Numbered from the stretch's first letter, positions 14,879 through 24,402 are shown. The stretch is 54,598 nt of DNA from Lacticaseibacillus hulanensis (GCF_004010095.1 NZ_RRYD01000018.1:1-54598), one strand, 5' to 3'. The notes: generated by a model not told the origin, from the sequence alone. Program-made: numbers and translations.

Positions 14879-15901
14879 CTACTTTCGTTTGTTCCGCTTT
14901 TGCGCCAGCTTCTTGGCCGCCGCAAAGCTGAGGACGTTGTTCTTGCGGCTGCTGTTGCTCTTTTGCCGCTGGTTCAGCTGCTCCTTGGGCAAGTATTCGA
15001 GCATCGCCGGCACCGCGTTCAATACCGCCCGGTGCTTTTGCAGGAACGTGATTTCTTCGGTGATGTCGCCGTCCTTCAGCTCCATCCCCTCAAGCCGCAT
15101 CGCCACTGACAGGCGGGTTGCGGGTGCCACTGGCGTCATTTCGTTGTGCAGCTGTGCCATCACGAACTGGTAGCTCACCGCATCGTTGTTCTTGATGCCC
15201 AGCGCGCTGGCGAAATGGTCGCCGGCCACCTGCACGTTGATCTCGGGCATCGCGTACTTGGCCAGCCACGCCTCAACGAAATCGTCCTGCTGCTCGCCGC
15301 TGGTATCGCCCAGCGCGGCAATCATCGCCATATCCATGAAGGAGGCGCTGTCCGCCAGAAGGAGCACATCAACCAGGTGCGCGTTCAAAAACGTAGGGCT
15401 CTGCACGGCCGCCATGTTCGACATCTTGAAGAACTGACTGACGCGGATGAACGTGTCCCCGAGGTGCTCGGCAATCGTGGCCAGATTCTCGGCAGTGGCC
15501 GCCTCTTCCATGAGTTCGGCGACGCTGTCCGCCAACTTCCCGCCGTTGCGCAGCTTGCCCGCTTCACCGCAGAAGTCAAGGAAGTCACTCACAACGTCCA
15601 GAATGGTATCAAAGGTCACTTCCCGGTCCGCCGTCGTCACTTCGCTGGCCCAGTCCGCGCCGCGCTTTTCGAGCAGTTCCGTCGCCGATGTGTTGGTCCA
15701 GCGGGATGGCTGCCGGCCCTCTTCACTGAGCATCCCCAGTGCGAAGTCCAAGACAATATCGGCGTACTGCTGACGACTCAGGTGGTTATATTCATTGAGT
15801 TCATCAAAAATCTTGCTCGCGTAGAACTCATCGAGCCAGTCCTTGATTTTACCGGTCAGGTTCGTAATCTGTTTTTGTGTTGGTGCAACTAATTCAGTCA
15901 T
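14879..15901 (-). CDS. Helical protein of the three-paralogue family, unknown function (copy B)
   Basis: This 340-residue soluble helical protein aligns by eye with copies A and C. It has the block RQPSRWTNTSATELLEKR, a tryptophan shortly after, a FLDFCGEAGKLRNGG helix, and a C-terminal basic tail FAAAKKLAQKRNKRK. No signal peptide or membrane segment is present. It follows copy C by 105 bp and is followed by a 77-codon gene at 7 bp. The ATG at 15901 is preceded by AAAGAG. The three copies are divergent, so the duplication is old. Function unknown. Confidence 0.75.
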   Translation of the reverse strand: MTELVAPTQKQITNLTGKIKDWLDEFYASKIFDELNEYNHLSRQQYADIVLDFALGMLSEEGRQPSRWTNTSATELLEKRGADWASEVTTADREVTFDTILDVVSDFLDFCGEAGKLRNGGKLADSVAELMEEAATAENLATIAEHLGDTFIRVSQFFKMSNMAAVQSPTFLNAHLVDVLLLADSASFMDMAMIAALGDTSGEQQDDFVEAWLAKYAMPEINVQVAGDHFASALGIKNNDAVSYQFVMAQLHNEMTPVAPATRLSVAMRLEGMELKDGDITEEITFLQKHRAVLNAVPAMLEYLPKEQLNQRQKSNSSRKNNVLSFAAAKKLAQKRNKRK

Positions 15902-16005
15902 AATAACTCTTTTCAGTAAGGATGGTCACCGCGTTTACTGCGATGACCACCCAGTTAGTCTTTTCGCTTCTACCCATGTTATCTTGTTCCCGTTGCTTCG
16001 ACAAG

Positions 16006-17040
16006 TTATTTATTCTCGCCCGCCTCGGCCCGGCGCTTGGCTTCCGCAAAATCGATAATCTTTCCCTCCTGATTGTGCGGGCTCACGCTGCTTGCCGGCG
16101 CGCCGAAGTACTGCTGCAAAATCGCGGCGTGGCGTTCCAAGAAGCGGCGCTCGGCCGCGGGGTTATTGAGTGGATCACCGTCAACCCGCGATGCGAGCAT
16201 TGTGCGCTGGTTCTGATTCAGCGGCGTCGGGTCGCCAAGCAGACTTTGTTCCACCATCATTAAGATTACGTCATTTCCAGCAATTCTATCGCCACTATCA
16301 CTACTTCGGAGCTGCGGCATCCCCGTATCCTTGAGCAGGCTGTCCACGTCGATGTCCGGCAGAATGTACTGCGTGTAGAATTCATGCGCGAATTTCGTCG
16401 GGTTCTTCTCATCTTCGGGCATGGCGAGGTTAATGGCTTCCTTCAGCGTCATCGTGTCGGCGAGCATGATGACGTCGGCCTTGTATTTCTGCAGAAAGGC
16501 CCAGGTCTCGGCTTCACCCACCGGGATGTCGATGTGCCGCGCGGTGGCAATCATGGCGATTAATTGTGACATGTGCTCGCCAAAATCAGCCTCACTGGCG
16601 GGTTTGGCCGGACTTTCCACGTAATTCATGATTTCGTCCGTGTCCGTGTAGTCACCATACTCATCGTTTGCGACCACAGACGCGTCATCCACGGCGTTAA
16701 TGAGCCGGCGCGCGTTGCTGATGTGGTGCTCATCTTCCATGAAAATCAGAAAGTCGGTCAGGCTGTCGGACAAATCAAACGCGGCGAGCTCGTACTTGTC
16801 CATCCACCGCGGGAAGAGCGACTTCAGCACGCGCTTCATCATCGTTGCCGTCCACCGGCGCGGCTCACGGCCAAAGTGGTCCCACATGGCACTCGTGATA
16901 TCCATCACCATTTCCGGCACCATGTTCTTGCGCTTTTCGTCTTGCGCATGCAGAACGATATACGAAACGTTGCCCTGGAATTCTTTAACCCACTGGGCCA
17001 TATTCTCCATTAACTGTTCGCGTTTTGCATCCTTTGCCAT
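16006..17040 (-). CDS. Helical protein of the three-paralogue family, unknown function (copy C)
   Basis: This 344-residue protein is the first gene of the operon. It has the family block GREPRRWTATMMKRVLKS, then a tryptophan, then FLIFMEDEHHISNARRL, which closely matches FLEDEHHLRSA of copy A. Its C-terminus (IDFAEAKRRAEAGENK) matches the SFAAAKK tail of copy B in position but is less basic. AAAGGAG precedes the start ATG. A strong TATAAT promoter lies about 140 bp upstream. The conserved charged and aromatic blocks suggest a common ligand or partner, which is unknown. Confidence 0.75.
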   Translation of the reverse strand: MAKDAKREQLMENMAQWVKEFQGNVSYIVLHAQDEKRKNMVPEMVMDITSAMWDHFGREPRRWTATMMKRVLKSLFPRWMDKYELAAFDLSDSLTDFLIFMEDEHHISNARRLINAVDDASVVANDEYGDYTDTDEIMNYVESPAKPASEADFGEHMSQLIAMIATARHIDIPVGEAETWAFLQKYKADVIMLADTMTLKEAINLAMPEDEKNPTKFAHEFYTQYILPDIDVDSLLKDTGMPQLRSSDSGDRIAGNDVILMMVEQSLLGDPTPLNQNQRTMLASRVDGDPLNNPAAERRFLERHAAILQQYFGAPASSVSPHNQEGKIIDFAEAKRRAEAGENK

Positions 17041-17179
17041 GAGGAACCGCTCCTTTCACGTCAATTCGTGCCAACTGGTCCGACCTCACACTGACCAGAG
17101 TTTTTACAGTTGCGGCGCATTATTCTGCCGTTTGCCGCAATTATCTTTCGCCCACTATCTTCTGGATTGTTCTACCTAG

Positions 17180-17209
17180 ATTATAACGTGTTTGGCCGCC
17201 ACTATGCCA
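17180..17209 (-). promoter_or_regulatory. Predicted promoter of the paralogue operon
   Basis: On the minus strand a perfect TATAAT (17180-17185) lies 18 bp from TGGCAT (17204-17209). The -35 match is weak but the -10 is ideal. The leader before copy C is about 135 nt. Confidence 0.55.
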
Positions 17210-17261
17210 TTTTATTGGGCGGCAGGAGGGCTGGCCAGCCCGGACCCGAAGGCCAAGACGC

Positions 17262-18026
17262 TTACGCCAAGTACGCCGTGTAGAAGAAGTACGCGGCGAG
17301 TCCGAACGCGGCAAAGCCGATGCAGATGCGAATTGCGCGTTGCGGCACGAACCTGACCACCATTGGGCCAATGTACACGCCGATGAACATGCCGACGCCG
17401 AGTGGAATTATCATCAGCCAATAGACCTTTGTCGTGAACGCGTAGATGATGAGTGACACAATGTTCGTCAGGAACGCCGCGAAGTTCTTGAGCGCGTTGG
17501 CCACCGCAAACGAAACGGGTAGCGTCATCGACAAAATCGCCAGCAACACAATCCCCGCCGCCGAGCCAAAGTAGCCAATGTACAGGCCCACTAGGAAGAC
17601 GACGAAGTTCCGCAGCACCAGCTTCCACCCCGTCACCGCGTGGCCGACGTTTTGCTGCGGTCCGCGCGCCGACCAGAGCATCAGACCACCGGCTAAGGCG
17701 ATCAGAAACGGAACGATTTTTTCGAAGCTGTCACCGGGGGCCAGGGCCAAAATAATCGCCCCGACGATGCCACCCACCGTCGCGTACACGGAGACGCTGA
17801 CCATCAGTTTCCGGTTGCTTTTGAGTTCCTTGGTCGAGGACAAGCCCGAGCCGATGCCGGTAAAGATCATCGCGGCCGTGTTCGTGACGTTCGCGGACAC
17901 CGGTGGCACGCCCAGCGCGATGAGCACGGGGTAGACAATCAGCGACGCCATCCCCGCCATCGACGCCAGCAACCCGCCGCCCAATCCAGTCACCAGTAAA
18001 ATCATCGTCAGCACTACCACGTTCAT
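17262..18026 (-). CDS. TauE/SafE-family sulfite/organic anion exporter-like permease
   Basis: This 254-residue protein has about eight hydrophobic segments and the two related halves typical of TauE/SafE permeases, with the glycine-rich LGGGLLASMAGMASLIVYPV in the first helix pair and the matching LYIGYFGSAAGIVLLAIL in the second half. Members export sulfite, sulfoacetate or other small organic anions. It stands alone with a GAGGGG ribosome site. The substrate cannot be read from the sequence and no sulfur genes adjoin it. Confidence 0.85.
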   Translation of the reverse strand: MNVVVLTMILLVTGLGGGLLASMAGMASLIVYPVLIALGVPPVSANVTNTAAMIFTGIGSGLSSTKELKSNRKLMVSVSVYATVGGIVGAIILALAPGDSFEKIVPFLIALAGGLMLWSARGPQQNVGHAVTGWKLVLRNFVVFLVGLYIGYFGSAAGIVLLAILSMTLPVSFAVANALKNFAAFLTNIVSLIIYAFTTKVYWLMIIPLGVGMFIGVYIGPMVVRFVPQRAIRICIGFAAFGLAAYFFYTAYLA

Positions 18027-18258
18027 ATTATCGCCCCTCTACCTAATTAACGTGATTAGTATAGCGCAAATGGCGTGGCAAAATTTCACCAGCAATTGCG
18101 TTCGCATCCGGCCCACCGTAAGCCGCGGATTGTAAATTGTGGCCAGGCAAATTTGTTTCACGTTATTTGTGCCAGCATAATGCCGACTCCCGCGCGGCAT
18201 TCATATACACCGTTAATAAGTCAGCGTTCTATTTCACAAAATTGGTAACCACATTTGA

Positions 18259-18287
18259 TTGTGTTTAGATCCATTTCGCCATACTAT
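18259..18287 (+). promoter_or_regulatory. Predicted promoter of the cobalamin-type uptake operon
   Basis: TTGTGT (18259-18264) and TACTAT (18282-18287) are 17 bp apart, about 40 bp before the start codon. I looked for a cobalamin riboswitch B12-box in 18040-18290 and did not see one, so control may be by another route. Confidence 0.5.
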
Positions 18288-18325
18288 ATATAGTGTTCAA
18301 CGCAATTATTCTGGGGGTTAAACCA

Positions 18326-19777
18326 ATGGCAAAACATCAATTATTCACACGCATTCTTATCACTACCGGCCTGCTGCTCGGCGGCGTCGCGGCGGCAATG
18401 CCCGCAGCGCCCGCAAACTCCGTGGCCGCAGCCAGCACCACGAGCGCGACTCCGGCTGCTGTCTCGCAGGCACTCAAAGACACCACTACATACGTGAAGG
18501 GTCGACTCGACGGCTTTGCCAAGAGTGACACGAACATGGTGACCGACATGCCCGAGTGGCTGATTGTGGGTTACGCACGCAGCGGCGCCGACACCAGCAG
18601 CTTTGCCAAGCGCTACTTGAGCGATGCAACGGCCAAGCTGAAGCAGGCAACCGACGCCGGTAGCTACGACATGCTGGGTTACGGCGGCATTCGCGCGACC
18701 GACAACTCGCGCATCGCACTGGCCGTCACCGCACTCGGCGGCAACGCGGAGAACCTGGGCGGCAACAGTCTCTTTGACCGACTCAACAGCCTCGAAACCG
18801 TCACCGCGCAGGGCATTAACGGTGCAATTTACACTTTACTCGCCATCGACGCAAACCCAACCTACAAGTTCAGCCCCGTCACCGGCAAGGACACCCAAAC
18901 TACCAAGCAGGCCCTCGTCGACTACATCTTGGGCAAAGAGGTCAAGGGCGGCGGCTGGAACCTGTTCGGCAGCACCGCGGACATCGACATCACGGCCATG
19001 GCGCTGCAAGCACTGGCACCGTACAAAAACGAGGCGAACGTGAAGAGCGCAATTGACCGCGCCGTATCCGTCCTCAGCAAGCGCCAGGACGCAACCGGTG
19101 GCTACACTTCATACGGCACCGCCAACGTTGAATCCGCCGATCAGGTCATCGTCGCCTTGACCGCGCTGGGCATTGACCCGCAAGACACCGCCTTCACGAA
19201 GAACGGCAAGACCTTAATCGATAACCTGATGTCCTTCCACGTTGCCGGCTCCGGCTTTGCCCACACCCTGGGCGATGCCGTGAACGACATGGCAACCGAG
19301 CAAAGTTACTACGCCATTGTTGCCTACAACCGGTTCCTCAAGGGTGAAACCAGCCTCTACGACATGTCCGATTTGGCCGTTACCAGCACCAAGCCGGCCG
19401 TCACCACCAGCAAGCCGCAAACGACAACTAAGCCGCAAGCAACGGAAGGCAGTAACGACAACAAACCAGCATCCACAGCGCCTGCTACACCTAAGCAGCA
19501 GCCAGGATCCAAGGATACTGATAATGACGCTGACGCCGTCCCAGCAGACACTGATGCTAAAAAGCAAAACACCGATTCTGTGCACAACAACGCCAACAAG
19601 CCAGCCGGCGTCCAGCCTGCAGCTGCAGCCCAAAACCAAGCGGCTAAGCATGAGGCCAAAGCAAAGTCCGACTTACCACAACTAGGCAGCACCGCATCCA
19701 TCGTGGCCATTGCCCTGGGCCTGATTCTGCTTGTCCTCACCTTCGTCATCGGAAAGAAGGTGCGGTTTGATGCGTAG
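18326..19777 (+). CDS. Secreted alpha/alpha-barrel (prenyltransferase/transcobalamin-alpha-like) surface protein
   Basis: This 483-residue protein has a signal peptide (ILITTGLLLGGVAAAMPAAP) and a helical-repeat domain to about residue 360. Repeats such as DITAMALQALAPYKN and SADQVIVALTALGID are typical of squalene/prenyltransferase-type alpha/alpha barrels. A long Thr/Pro/Ala/Lys/Gln-rich spacer follows, then an LPQLG near-sortase motif, a hydrophobic helix and KKVRFDA, so it is wall-anchored or membrane-held. In animal transcobalamin an alpha/alpha barrel is followed by a DUF4430-like beta domain; here that second domain is the next gene. Start ATG 18326 follows GGGGG. Ligand cobalamin is inferred from operon context. 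Confidence 0.8.
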   Translation: MAKHQLFTRILITTGLLLGGVAAAMPAAPANSVAAASTTSATPAAVSQALKDTTTYVKGRLDGFAKSDTNMVTDMPEWLIVGYARSGADTSSFAKRYLSDATAKLKQATDAGSYDMLGYGGIRATDNSRIALAVTALGGNAENLGGNSLFDRLNSLETVTAQGINGAIYTLLAIDANPTYKFSPVTGKDTQTTKQALVDYILGKEVKGGGWNLFGSTADIDITAMALQALAPYKNEANVKSAIDRAVSVLSKRQDATGGYTSYGTANVESADQVIVALTALGIDPQDTAFTKNGKTLIDNLMSFHVAGSGFAHTLGDAVNDMATEQSYYAIVAYNRFLKGETSLYDMSDLAVTSTKPAVTTSKPQTTTKPQATEGSNDNKPASTAPATPKQQPGSKDTDNDADAVPADTDAKKQNTDSVHNNANKPAGVQPAAAAQNQAAKHEAKAKSDLPQLGSTASIVAIALGLILLVLTFVIGKKVRFDA

Positions 19778-21011
19778 GCGTGCCGGATTAATTGCATTGC
19801 TGGCGGTCGCACTCCTGGCCGGTTGCGGCAAAAACGCCGCGGCGCAAACCTCAAGCACCGGCAGCAAAACGGTCACCACCACCAAGCTGGCCAAAAACGG
19901 CGTTGTCACCAAGGCCCAAATGAAGAACCTCGCAAACAAGGGCGGGCAGTTCACCCTCTCTGGCAAGCACGACGGGATTAAGTACAGCTGGACCTACGAC
20001 TCGGCGCAGGTGAAAAACCCCACCAAGCAGAAACTAGCACTGACAATAACTAACGCCAAGAGCAAGGCGGCACTGGCCAAGGTGCCCGGCGCCAAGAATC
20101 TGATTGGCATCAAGTTCGCACAGTTCCACCTGGCCGGCGCCCCCACTTTGACCATCACCATCCCGAAGCGCTGGTCCGCATCGGCCGCGGTTTTGCTCAG
20201 CGGCAACAAGCTCACCGTTGATTCAGCGACGCCGGTCAACCTGAAGCAAACAGCCAAGACAACGCAGCTGAGCTTCAAGGTCACGAGCGTCCACCGCACC
20301 GTTTACCTGGTTGGTACCACCAAGACCGATAAGACCAAGACCATCAAGAAGGCCAAGGTCGTTGCCAAAAAAGAGGCCACAAAAGCCACTTCGACCAAGG
20401 CTAAGGCTAAAAAGGCGGCGTCTAAGACCAAAAAGCACGCTGCCGCCACCAGTAAATCAAGCTCGGCAGCCAGTTCCGCTTCTAAGGCCAGTTCTAGTAG
20501 CAAGGATGCCGGGAGTTCCAGCAGCCACGCTGTTGCCACTAGTTCAGCGGCAGTCAAGCACGCAACACACAAGACCAAGCACGCTACGGCTAAAGCAACA
20601 AGTAGTGCGCCTACCGTCACGATTTCGATTAACGCATCTACGGCCGCACACCACCTGGACCAGATCAAGGACAACAAGAAGAATTCCGTCCCTAAAAGCG
20701 GCGTGATTTTGCCGCCAACCAAGGTTACACTTAAAACTGGTGAATCAGTTTACGACGTGTTGAAGCAGGTCACCGCCGAACGTGGCATCCAGATGGAAGC
20801 GCGGTGGACGCCGGCCTACAACGCCTACTACATTACCGGCATTCACAACCTGTATGAATTCGACGGTGGCGCCGCATCCGGCTGGATGTACTCCGTTGAT
20901 GGCTGGTTCCCGAATTACGGCGCATCATCATACAAAGATTTGAAGAACGGCAGCGTCATCAAGTGGCTGTACACGCTTGAACTTGGCGCCGACGTCGGGG
21001 GACACAATTGA
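19770..21011 (+). CDS. DUF4430-domain lipoprotein of the uptake operon
   Basis: This 413-residue protein starts MRRRAGLIALLAVALLAGCG, a lipoprotein signal with an LAGC lipobox, so it is anchored to the outer face of the membrane. The middle is a repetitive Lys/Ala/Ser/Thr-rich stalk. The C-terminal ~120 residues (TLKTGESVYDVLKQVTAERG through SGWMYSVDGWFPNYG) match the DUF4430 pattern, the fold of the transcobalamin/intrinsic-factor beta domain. The start ATG overlaps the previous stop by 8 bp. It likely pairs with the upstream barrel protein to capture a corrinoid and pass it to the transporter. The stalk composition is very unlike core proteins, as expected for a surface protein. Confidence 0.85.
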   Translation: MRRRAGLIALLAVALLAGCGKNAAAQTSSTGSKTVTTTKLAKNGVVTKAQMKNLANKGGQFTLSGKHDGIKYSWTYDSAQVKNPTKQKLALTITNAKSKAALAKVPGAKNLIGIKFAQFHLAGAPTLTITIPKRWSASAAVLLSGNKLTVDSATPVNLKQTAKTTQLSFKVTSVHRTVYLVGTTKTDKTKTIKKAKVVAKKEATKATSTKAKAKKAASKTKKHAAATSKSSSAASSASKASSSSKDAGSSSSHAVATSSAAVKHATHKTKHATAKATSSAPTVTISINASTAAHHLDQIKDNKKNSVPKSGVILPPTKVTLKTGESVYDVLKQVTAERGIQMEARWTPAYNAYYITGIHNLYEFDGGAASGWMYSVDGWFPNYGASSYKDLKNGSVIKWLYTLELGADVGGHN

Positions 21012-21943
21012 AAACCGTTCACGGACACCGCGACCCATTCGGTGAGGCACACCCGCTGATCCAGGCCGCATACTTTATCATAATTCTGGGGCTGACGGCA
21101 TTTTGCCTGCACCCCCTCGCCTTGGTGGCGGCGCTGATTGGCGCCGCCATTTATGGCGCTATCCTGCGGGGATGGCGGCACGTGGCAAAATTACTGCTGA
21201 CGTTCATCCTGCCGGGGATGGTTGTCTTCACGCTCATCAACATGTGCTTCAACCATTACGGGCAGACCCTGCTGGTAACCCTAAACAGCGGCAACTCCAT
21301 CACGCTTGAGGCCATCGTCTACGGCCTCGTTCTGGCGGGTGTGCTGGCATGTGGCCTGTGCTGGTTCGTGGCCATCAACCAGCTGATGACCCGGGACAAA
21401 ATCGTTTATCTGTGTGGGCGCATGCTGCCGGCAATTGGTCTGCTCATGAGCCTCACCTTCCGCTTCGTGCCACTGCTCGGACGCCAGTTTCGGGCGGTCA
21501 AGAACGCGCAGACCGGCACCGGCAACGCCGTGGGCCAGGTCAACTGGCGCCAGAAGTTCCACGTGGCCGCCAATATTTTCTCCATAATGACCACCTGGGC
21601 CCTCGAAACGGCCGTCACCACCGCCGACTCAATGCGCAGCCGCGGTTACGGCACCGGTCATCGCACCGCGTACGCCCGGTTCCACTTTCGCACGTCCGAC
21701 CGGATTCTGGCCGCCGTGCTGATCGTCCTCACGGGGCTGGTGCTGATCAGCTGGCGCATGCACGGCCTGTTTGCCCAGTACAACCCGCAGATTATTATCG
21801 GGCGCAACCTCTGGACACTCATCGGCACCCTCGCCGTTCTTGGTCTGGCACTATTGCCCAGCATCATGTACGTCTGGTCGCGCCTGCACCAGGTTCCGGA
21901 TAATGCCAAGGCCGAACTGCCGCCGTATTTTGCACGCAATTAA
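21008..21943 (+). CDS. ECF transporter T component (CbiQ/EcfT family)
   Basis: This 311-residue integral membrane protein is the energy-coupling T subunit. It has about five to six hydrophobic segments and, in its cytoplasmic coupling region, an ARG-type motif equivalent in MRSRGYGTG (about residues 208-216), where T components contact the ATPase pair. The start is TTG at 21008, overlapping the TGA of the previous gene, with GGGGG upstream. It is dedicated to this operon, as expected for group I ECF systems. Confidence 0.88.
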   Translation: MKTVHGHRDPFGEAHPLIQAAYFIIILGLTAFCLHPLALVAALIGAAIYGAILRGWRHVAKLLLTFILPGMVVFTLINMCFNHYGQTLLVTLNSGNSITLEAIVYGLVLAGVLACGLCWFVAINQLMTRDKIVYLCGRMLPAIGLLMSLTFRFVPLLGRQFRAVKNAQTGTGNAVGQVNWRQKFHVAANIFSIMTTWALETAVTTADSMRSRGYGTGHRTAYARFHFRTSDRILAAVLIVLTGLVLISWRMHGLFAQYNPQIIIGRNLWTLIGTLAVLGLALLPSIMYVWSRLHQVPDNAKAELPPYFARN

Positions 21944-21961
21944 TTGAAAGTAGATAGATTA

Positions 21962-23623
21962 ATGCTTGTTTCCTTTAAAGACTATTCCTTCACCTACGCC
22001 GACGCGAAAACCGCGCTGACCAACATCAACCTGAATATCAAGGCAGGCAGCTTCACCGTCATGTTCGGCCGCAGCGGCAGTGGCAAAACCACGCTGCTGC
22101 GGCAATTGAAGTCGGTGCTGCTGCCAAGCGGAACGGCCACCGGGAGTTTGCTGTGGCACGACCAGCCACTGGCCAAGCTGGACAACCGGCAGCAGGCCAG
22201 TGCCATTGGCTACGTGAACCAGCAAGCCGACGCCCAGTTCGTCACCGACAAGGTCTGGCACGAGCTGGCTTTTGGCCTCGAGAGTCTGGGCGAAAAGCCA
22301 AACGTCATCCACAGTCGCATTGCCGAAATGGCGACCTTCTTTGGCCTCACCGAATTGATGAGCCGGGACGTCACCACCCTTTCCGGCGGGCAAAAGCAGC
22401 TTGTCTCCCTCGCCAGCGTCATGGTTATGCGCCCCGAGCTGCTCCTGCTGGATGAACCCACGGCCCAGCTCGATCCACTGGCAAAACAGAGCTTCATCCA
22501 GGCCCTCGTGCGCCTGCACAACGAGCTGGGCACGACCATTTTGCTGGCCGAACACGAACTGGAAGACGTCACCAGTTTCGCCGACCAGCTCGTGATGATG
22601 CGCAGTGGGGCCATCGTCGCGGACGGAGCGCCCCAGCAGGTCAGTGCCGACCTCTTTGCTCAGCACGCCCCGCTGTTTGCGGCCCTGCCGACCGCAACGC
22701 GGCTGTACTGCAATTCCGTAACCAGCGTTCAGGCGGCAACCATCCCCCTGACCGTGGGCGCCGGACGCGCATGGCTCCAAGGTTTCGTTCGTAATCCGGA
22801 ACCATTTGCGACGCCCGCCCCCGAGCCGGACGCACAGCCGTGGCTGATTGCCAAGCACGTTTCGTTTCGCTACAGCCAGGACGCGCCCGACACCCTGAAG
22901 GACATTAATCTGCAAGTGAGCCGCGGCCAGTGGTACGGCATCGTTGGCAGCAACGGCGCCGGCAAGACCACGCTGCTCAACCTGCTCGGCCGAATTTTGC
23001 GCCCGAGCAGCGGTAAAATCACGCTGGCAAGCCAGCCCCTCGACCGGTATCGCAGCGCCGACTTGTACCAGGAATTCCTCGCCGTTATGCCCCAGGACCC
23101 GACGACGCTGTTTGCCAGTGCCACGGTGCAGGCCGAACTGATGACAACGGCGAAGCGCGTGCAGCCGGCCATGGGCGCTGAAGCCGCGGTGAGTGGCGTG
23201 ATCGATTTGTGCCACCTGCGCCCGCTGCTGGCCCACCACCCGTTTGACCTCAGTGGCGGTGAGCGCCAATTGCTCGCGCTGGCGAAGATTATCTTGCTGC
23301 GGCCAAAGGTACTCCTGCTGGACGAACCAACCAAGGGGCTGGATGCCTTCACCAAGGCGGCGGTCGGCTCGATTTTGGCCCAGCTGCACAGTACTGGGGT
23401 CACCATCGTCATGGTCACCCACGACCTGGACTTCGTGGCCCAATACGCGGATCACATCGCGCTGCTTTTCGATGGCGAAATTGCCGCTTCCGCACCGACG
23501 CACGAGTTCTTCGCCGCCAACAGTTTCTACACCACGACCGCAAACCGCATCGCCCGCGATTACTGGCCGAACGCCATCACGCTGGAGGAGGTGGAAGCAT
23601 GCCTGCAAAAAACCAATTCCTAA
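21962..23623 (+). CDS. Fused double ATPase of the ECF transporter
   Basis: The ~553-residue protein contains two complete ABC ATPase domains in one chain. The first has Walker A GRSGSGKTT, signature LSGGQKQLVSLAS and Walker B LLLLDEPTAQLD; the second has GSNGAGKTT, LSGGERQLLALAK and LLLDEPTKGLD. This replaces the separate EcfA1 and EcfA2 subunits. An ATG at 21962 fits the typical domain start; a TTG at 21944 is an alternative. It powers uptake together with the T component upstream and the S component downstream. Confidence 0.93.
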   Translation: MLVSFKDYSFTYADAKTALTNINLNIKAGSFTVMFGRSGSGKTTLLRQLKSVLLPSGTATGSLLWHDQPLAKLDNRQQASAIGYVNQQADAQFVTDKVWHELAFGLESLGEKPNVIHSRIAEMATFFGLTELMSRDVTTLSGGQKQLVSLASVMVMRPELLLLDEPTAQLDPLAKQSFIQALVRLHNELGTTILLAEHELEDVTSFADQLVMMRSGAIVADGAPQQVSADLFAQHAPLFAALPTATRLYCNSVTSVQAATIPLTVGAGRAWLQGFVRNPEPFATPAPEPDAQPWLIAKHVSFRYSQDAPDTLKDINLQVSRGQWYGIVGSNGAGKTTLLNLLGRILRPSSGKITLASQPLDRYRSADLYQEFLAVMPQDPTTLFASATVQAELMTTAKRVQPAMGAEAAVSGVIDLCHLRPLLAHHPFDLSGGERQLLALAKIILLRPKVLLLDEPTKGLDAFTKAAVGSILAQLHSTGVTIVMVTHDLDFVAQYADHIALLFDGEIAASAPTHEFFAANSFYTTTANRIARDYWPNAITLEEVEACLQKTNS

Positions 23624-24402
23624 AGCAGCTGTACGCTGACCAAAAAGACGTGCCCACCGCCGATTTGCCGGCCATGCCGCAAAACCCGGTTCCGACCTTC
23701 AGCCACCCCAAGCGGGCGTTATCGTGGCAGCGCACGACTCTCGTCTTAATCCTCAGCGCGCTCGTGCTTGCGTTTGGCGTGCACACGGGCCAGCGCCACT
23801 ACCTGGTGACCAGCCTGCTCCTCATGGCCGTCGCGTTCGGCGCGGTGTGTCTGCGGTTTGAGCGCCGTCACCCCAGCGCCCGCGAGCTCGTGGTCATTGC
23901 GGTGCTGGTTGCGCTGGCGGTGGCCGGCCGCAGCGCCTTTTTCATGCTTGCCCAGTTCAAGCCGATTGCCGCCATCGTCATTGTCAGCGGCATCGCCTTT
24001 GGGAGCGACGTCGGCTTCCTTGTTGGCGCAATGTCCGCGCTCACGTCGAACATCTTCTTCACGCAGGGGCCCTGGACCCCGTGGCAAATGCTCGGTTTCG
24101 GTTGCGTCGGCTGGCTCGCCGGCACGCTTGCCTGGGCGCACCTCCTGCGACCGAACCGCATCTCCATGTGCATCTTCGGCTTCTTCAGCGTCATCATCGT
24201 CTACGGGGGCATCCTGAATCCGGCGTCCATCATCATGTACGGCGGGGTCATCACGAAAACCGCACTCATTGCCATCTACGCCTCGGGGTTCCCCATGGAC
24301 CTAGTCCACGCTGGGGCCACGGTGCTGTTTCTGGCGGTGCTGGGCATGCCGATGTTGCGCAAGCTCGCACGGCTGCAAGACAAGTACGGGATTTTCAAGT
24401 AG
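23599..24402 (+). CDS. ECF transporter S component, probably for cobalamin or a related corrinoid
   Basis: This 267-residue protein has a long hydrophilic N-terminus (about 50 residues) and six hydrophobic segments. The membrane part matches the ECF substrate-binding S-component pattern, including the AMSALTSNIFFTQGPWTPWQM helix-loop and the final small-residue-rich helices. A CbrT-like cobalamin S component is the best guess, because the operon also encodes a split transcobalamin-like receptor. GGAGGAGG lies upstream of the ATG at 23599 and the gene overlaps the ATPase gene by 25 bp. I cannot exclude another vitamin or a cobalamin precursor. Confidence 0.85.
   Translation: MPAKNQFLKQLYADQKDVPTADLPAMPQNPVPTFSHPKRALSWQRTTLVLILSALVLAFGVHTGQRHYLVTSLLLMAVAFGAVCLRFERRHPSARELVVIAVLVALAVAGRSAFFMLAQFKPIAAIVIVSGIAFGSDVGFLVGAMSALTSNIFFTQGPWTPWQMLGFGCVGWLAGTLAWAHLLRPNRISMCIFGFFSVIIVYGGILNPASIIMYGGVITKTALIAIYASGFPMDLVHAGATVLFLAVLGMPMLRKLARLQDKYGIFK

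Noticed and set aside
18040..18290. Cobalamin riboswitch upstream of the uptake operon
   Set aside because: No B12-box or conserved core could be found by eye; a covariance-model search would decide.
21959..23608. Long antisense frame across the ECF ATPase gene
   Set aside because: GC-rich sequence leaves long shadow frames; the + strand has all the ABC motifs and the antisense lacks any recognisable domain.
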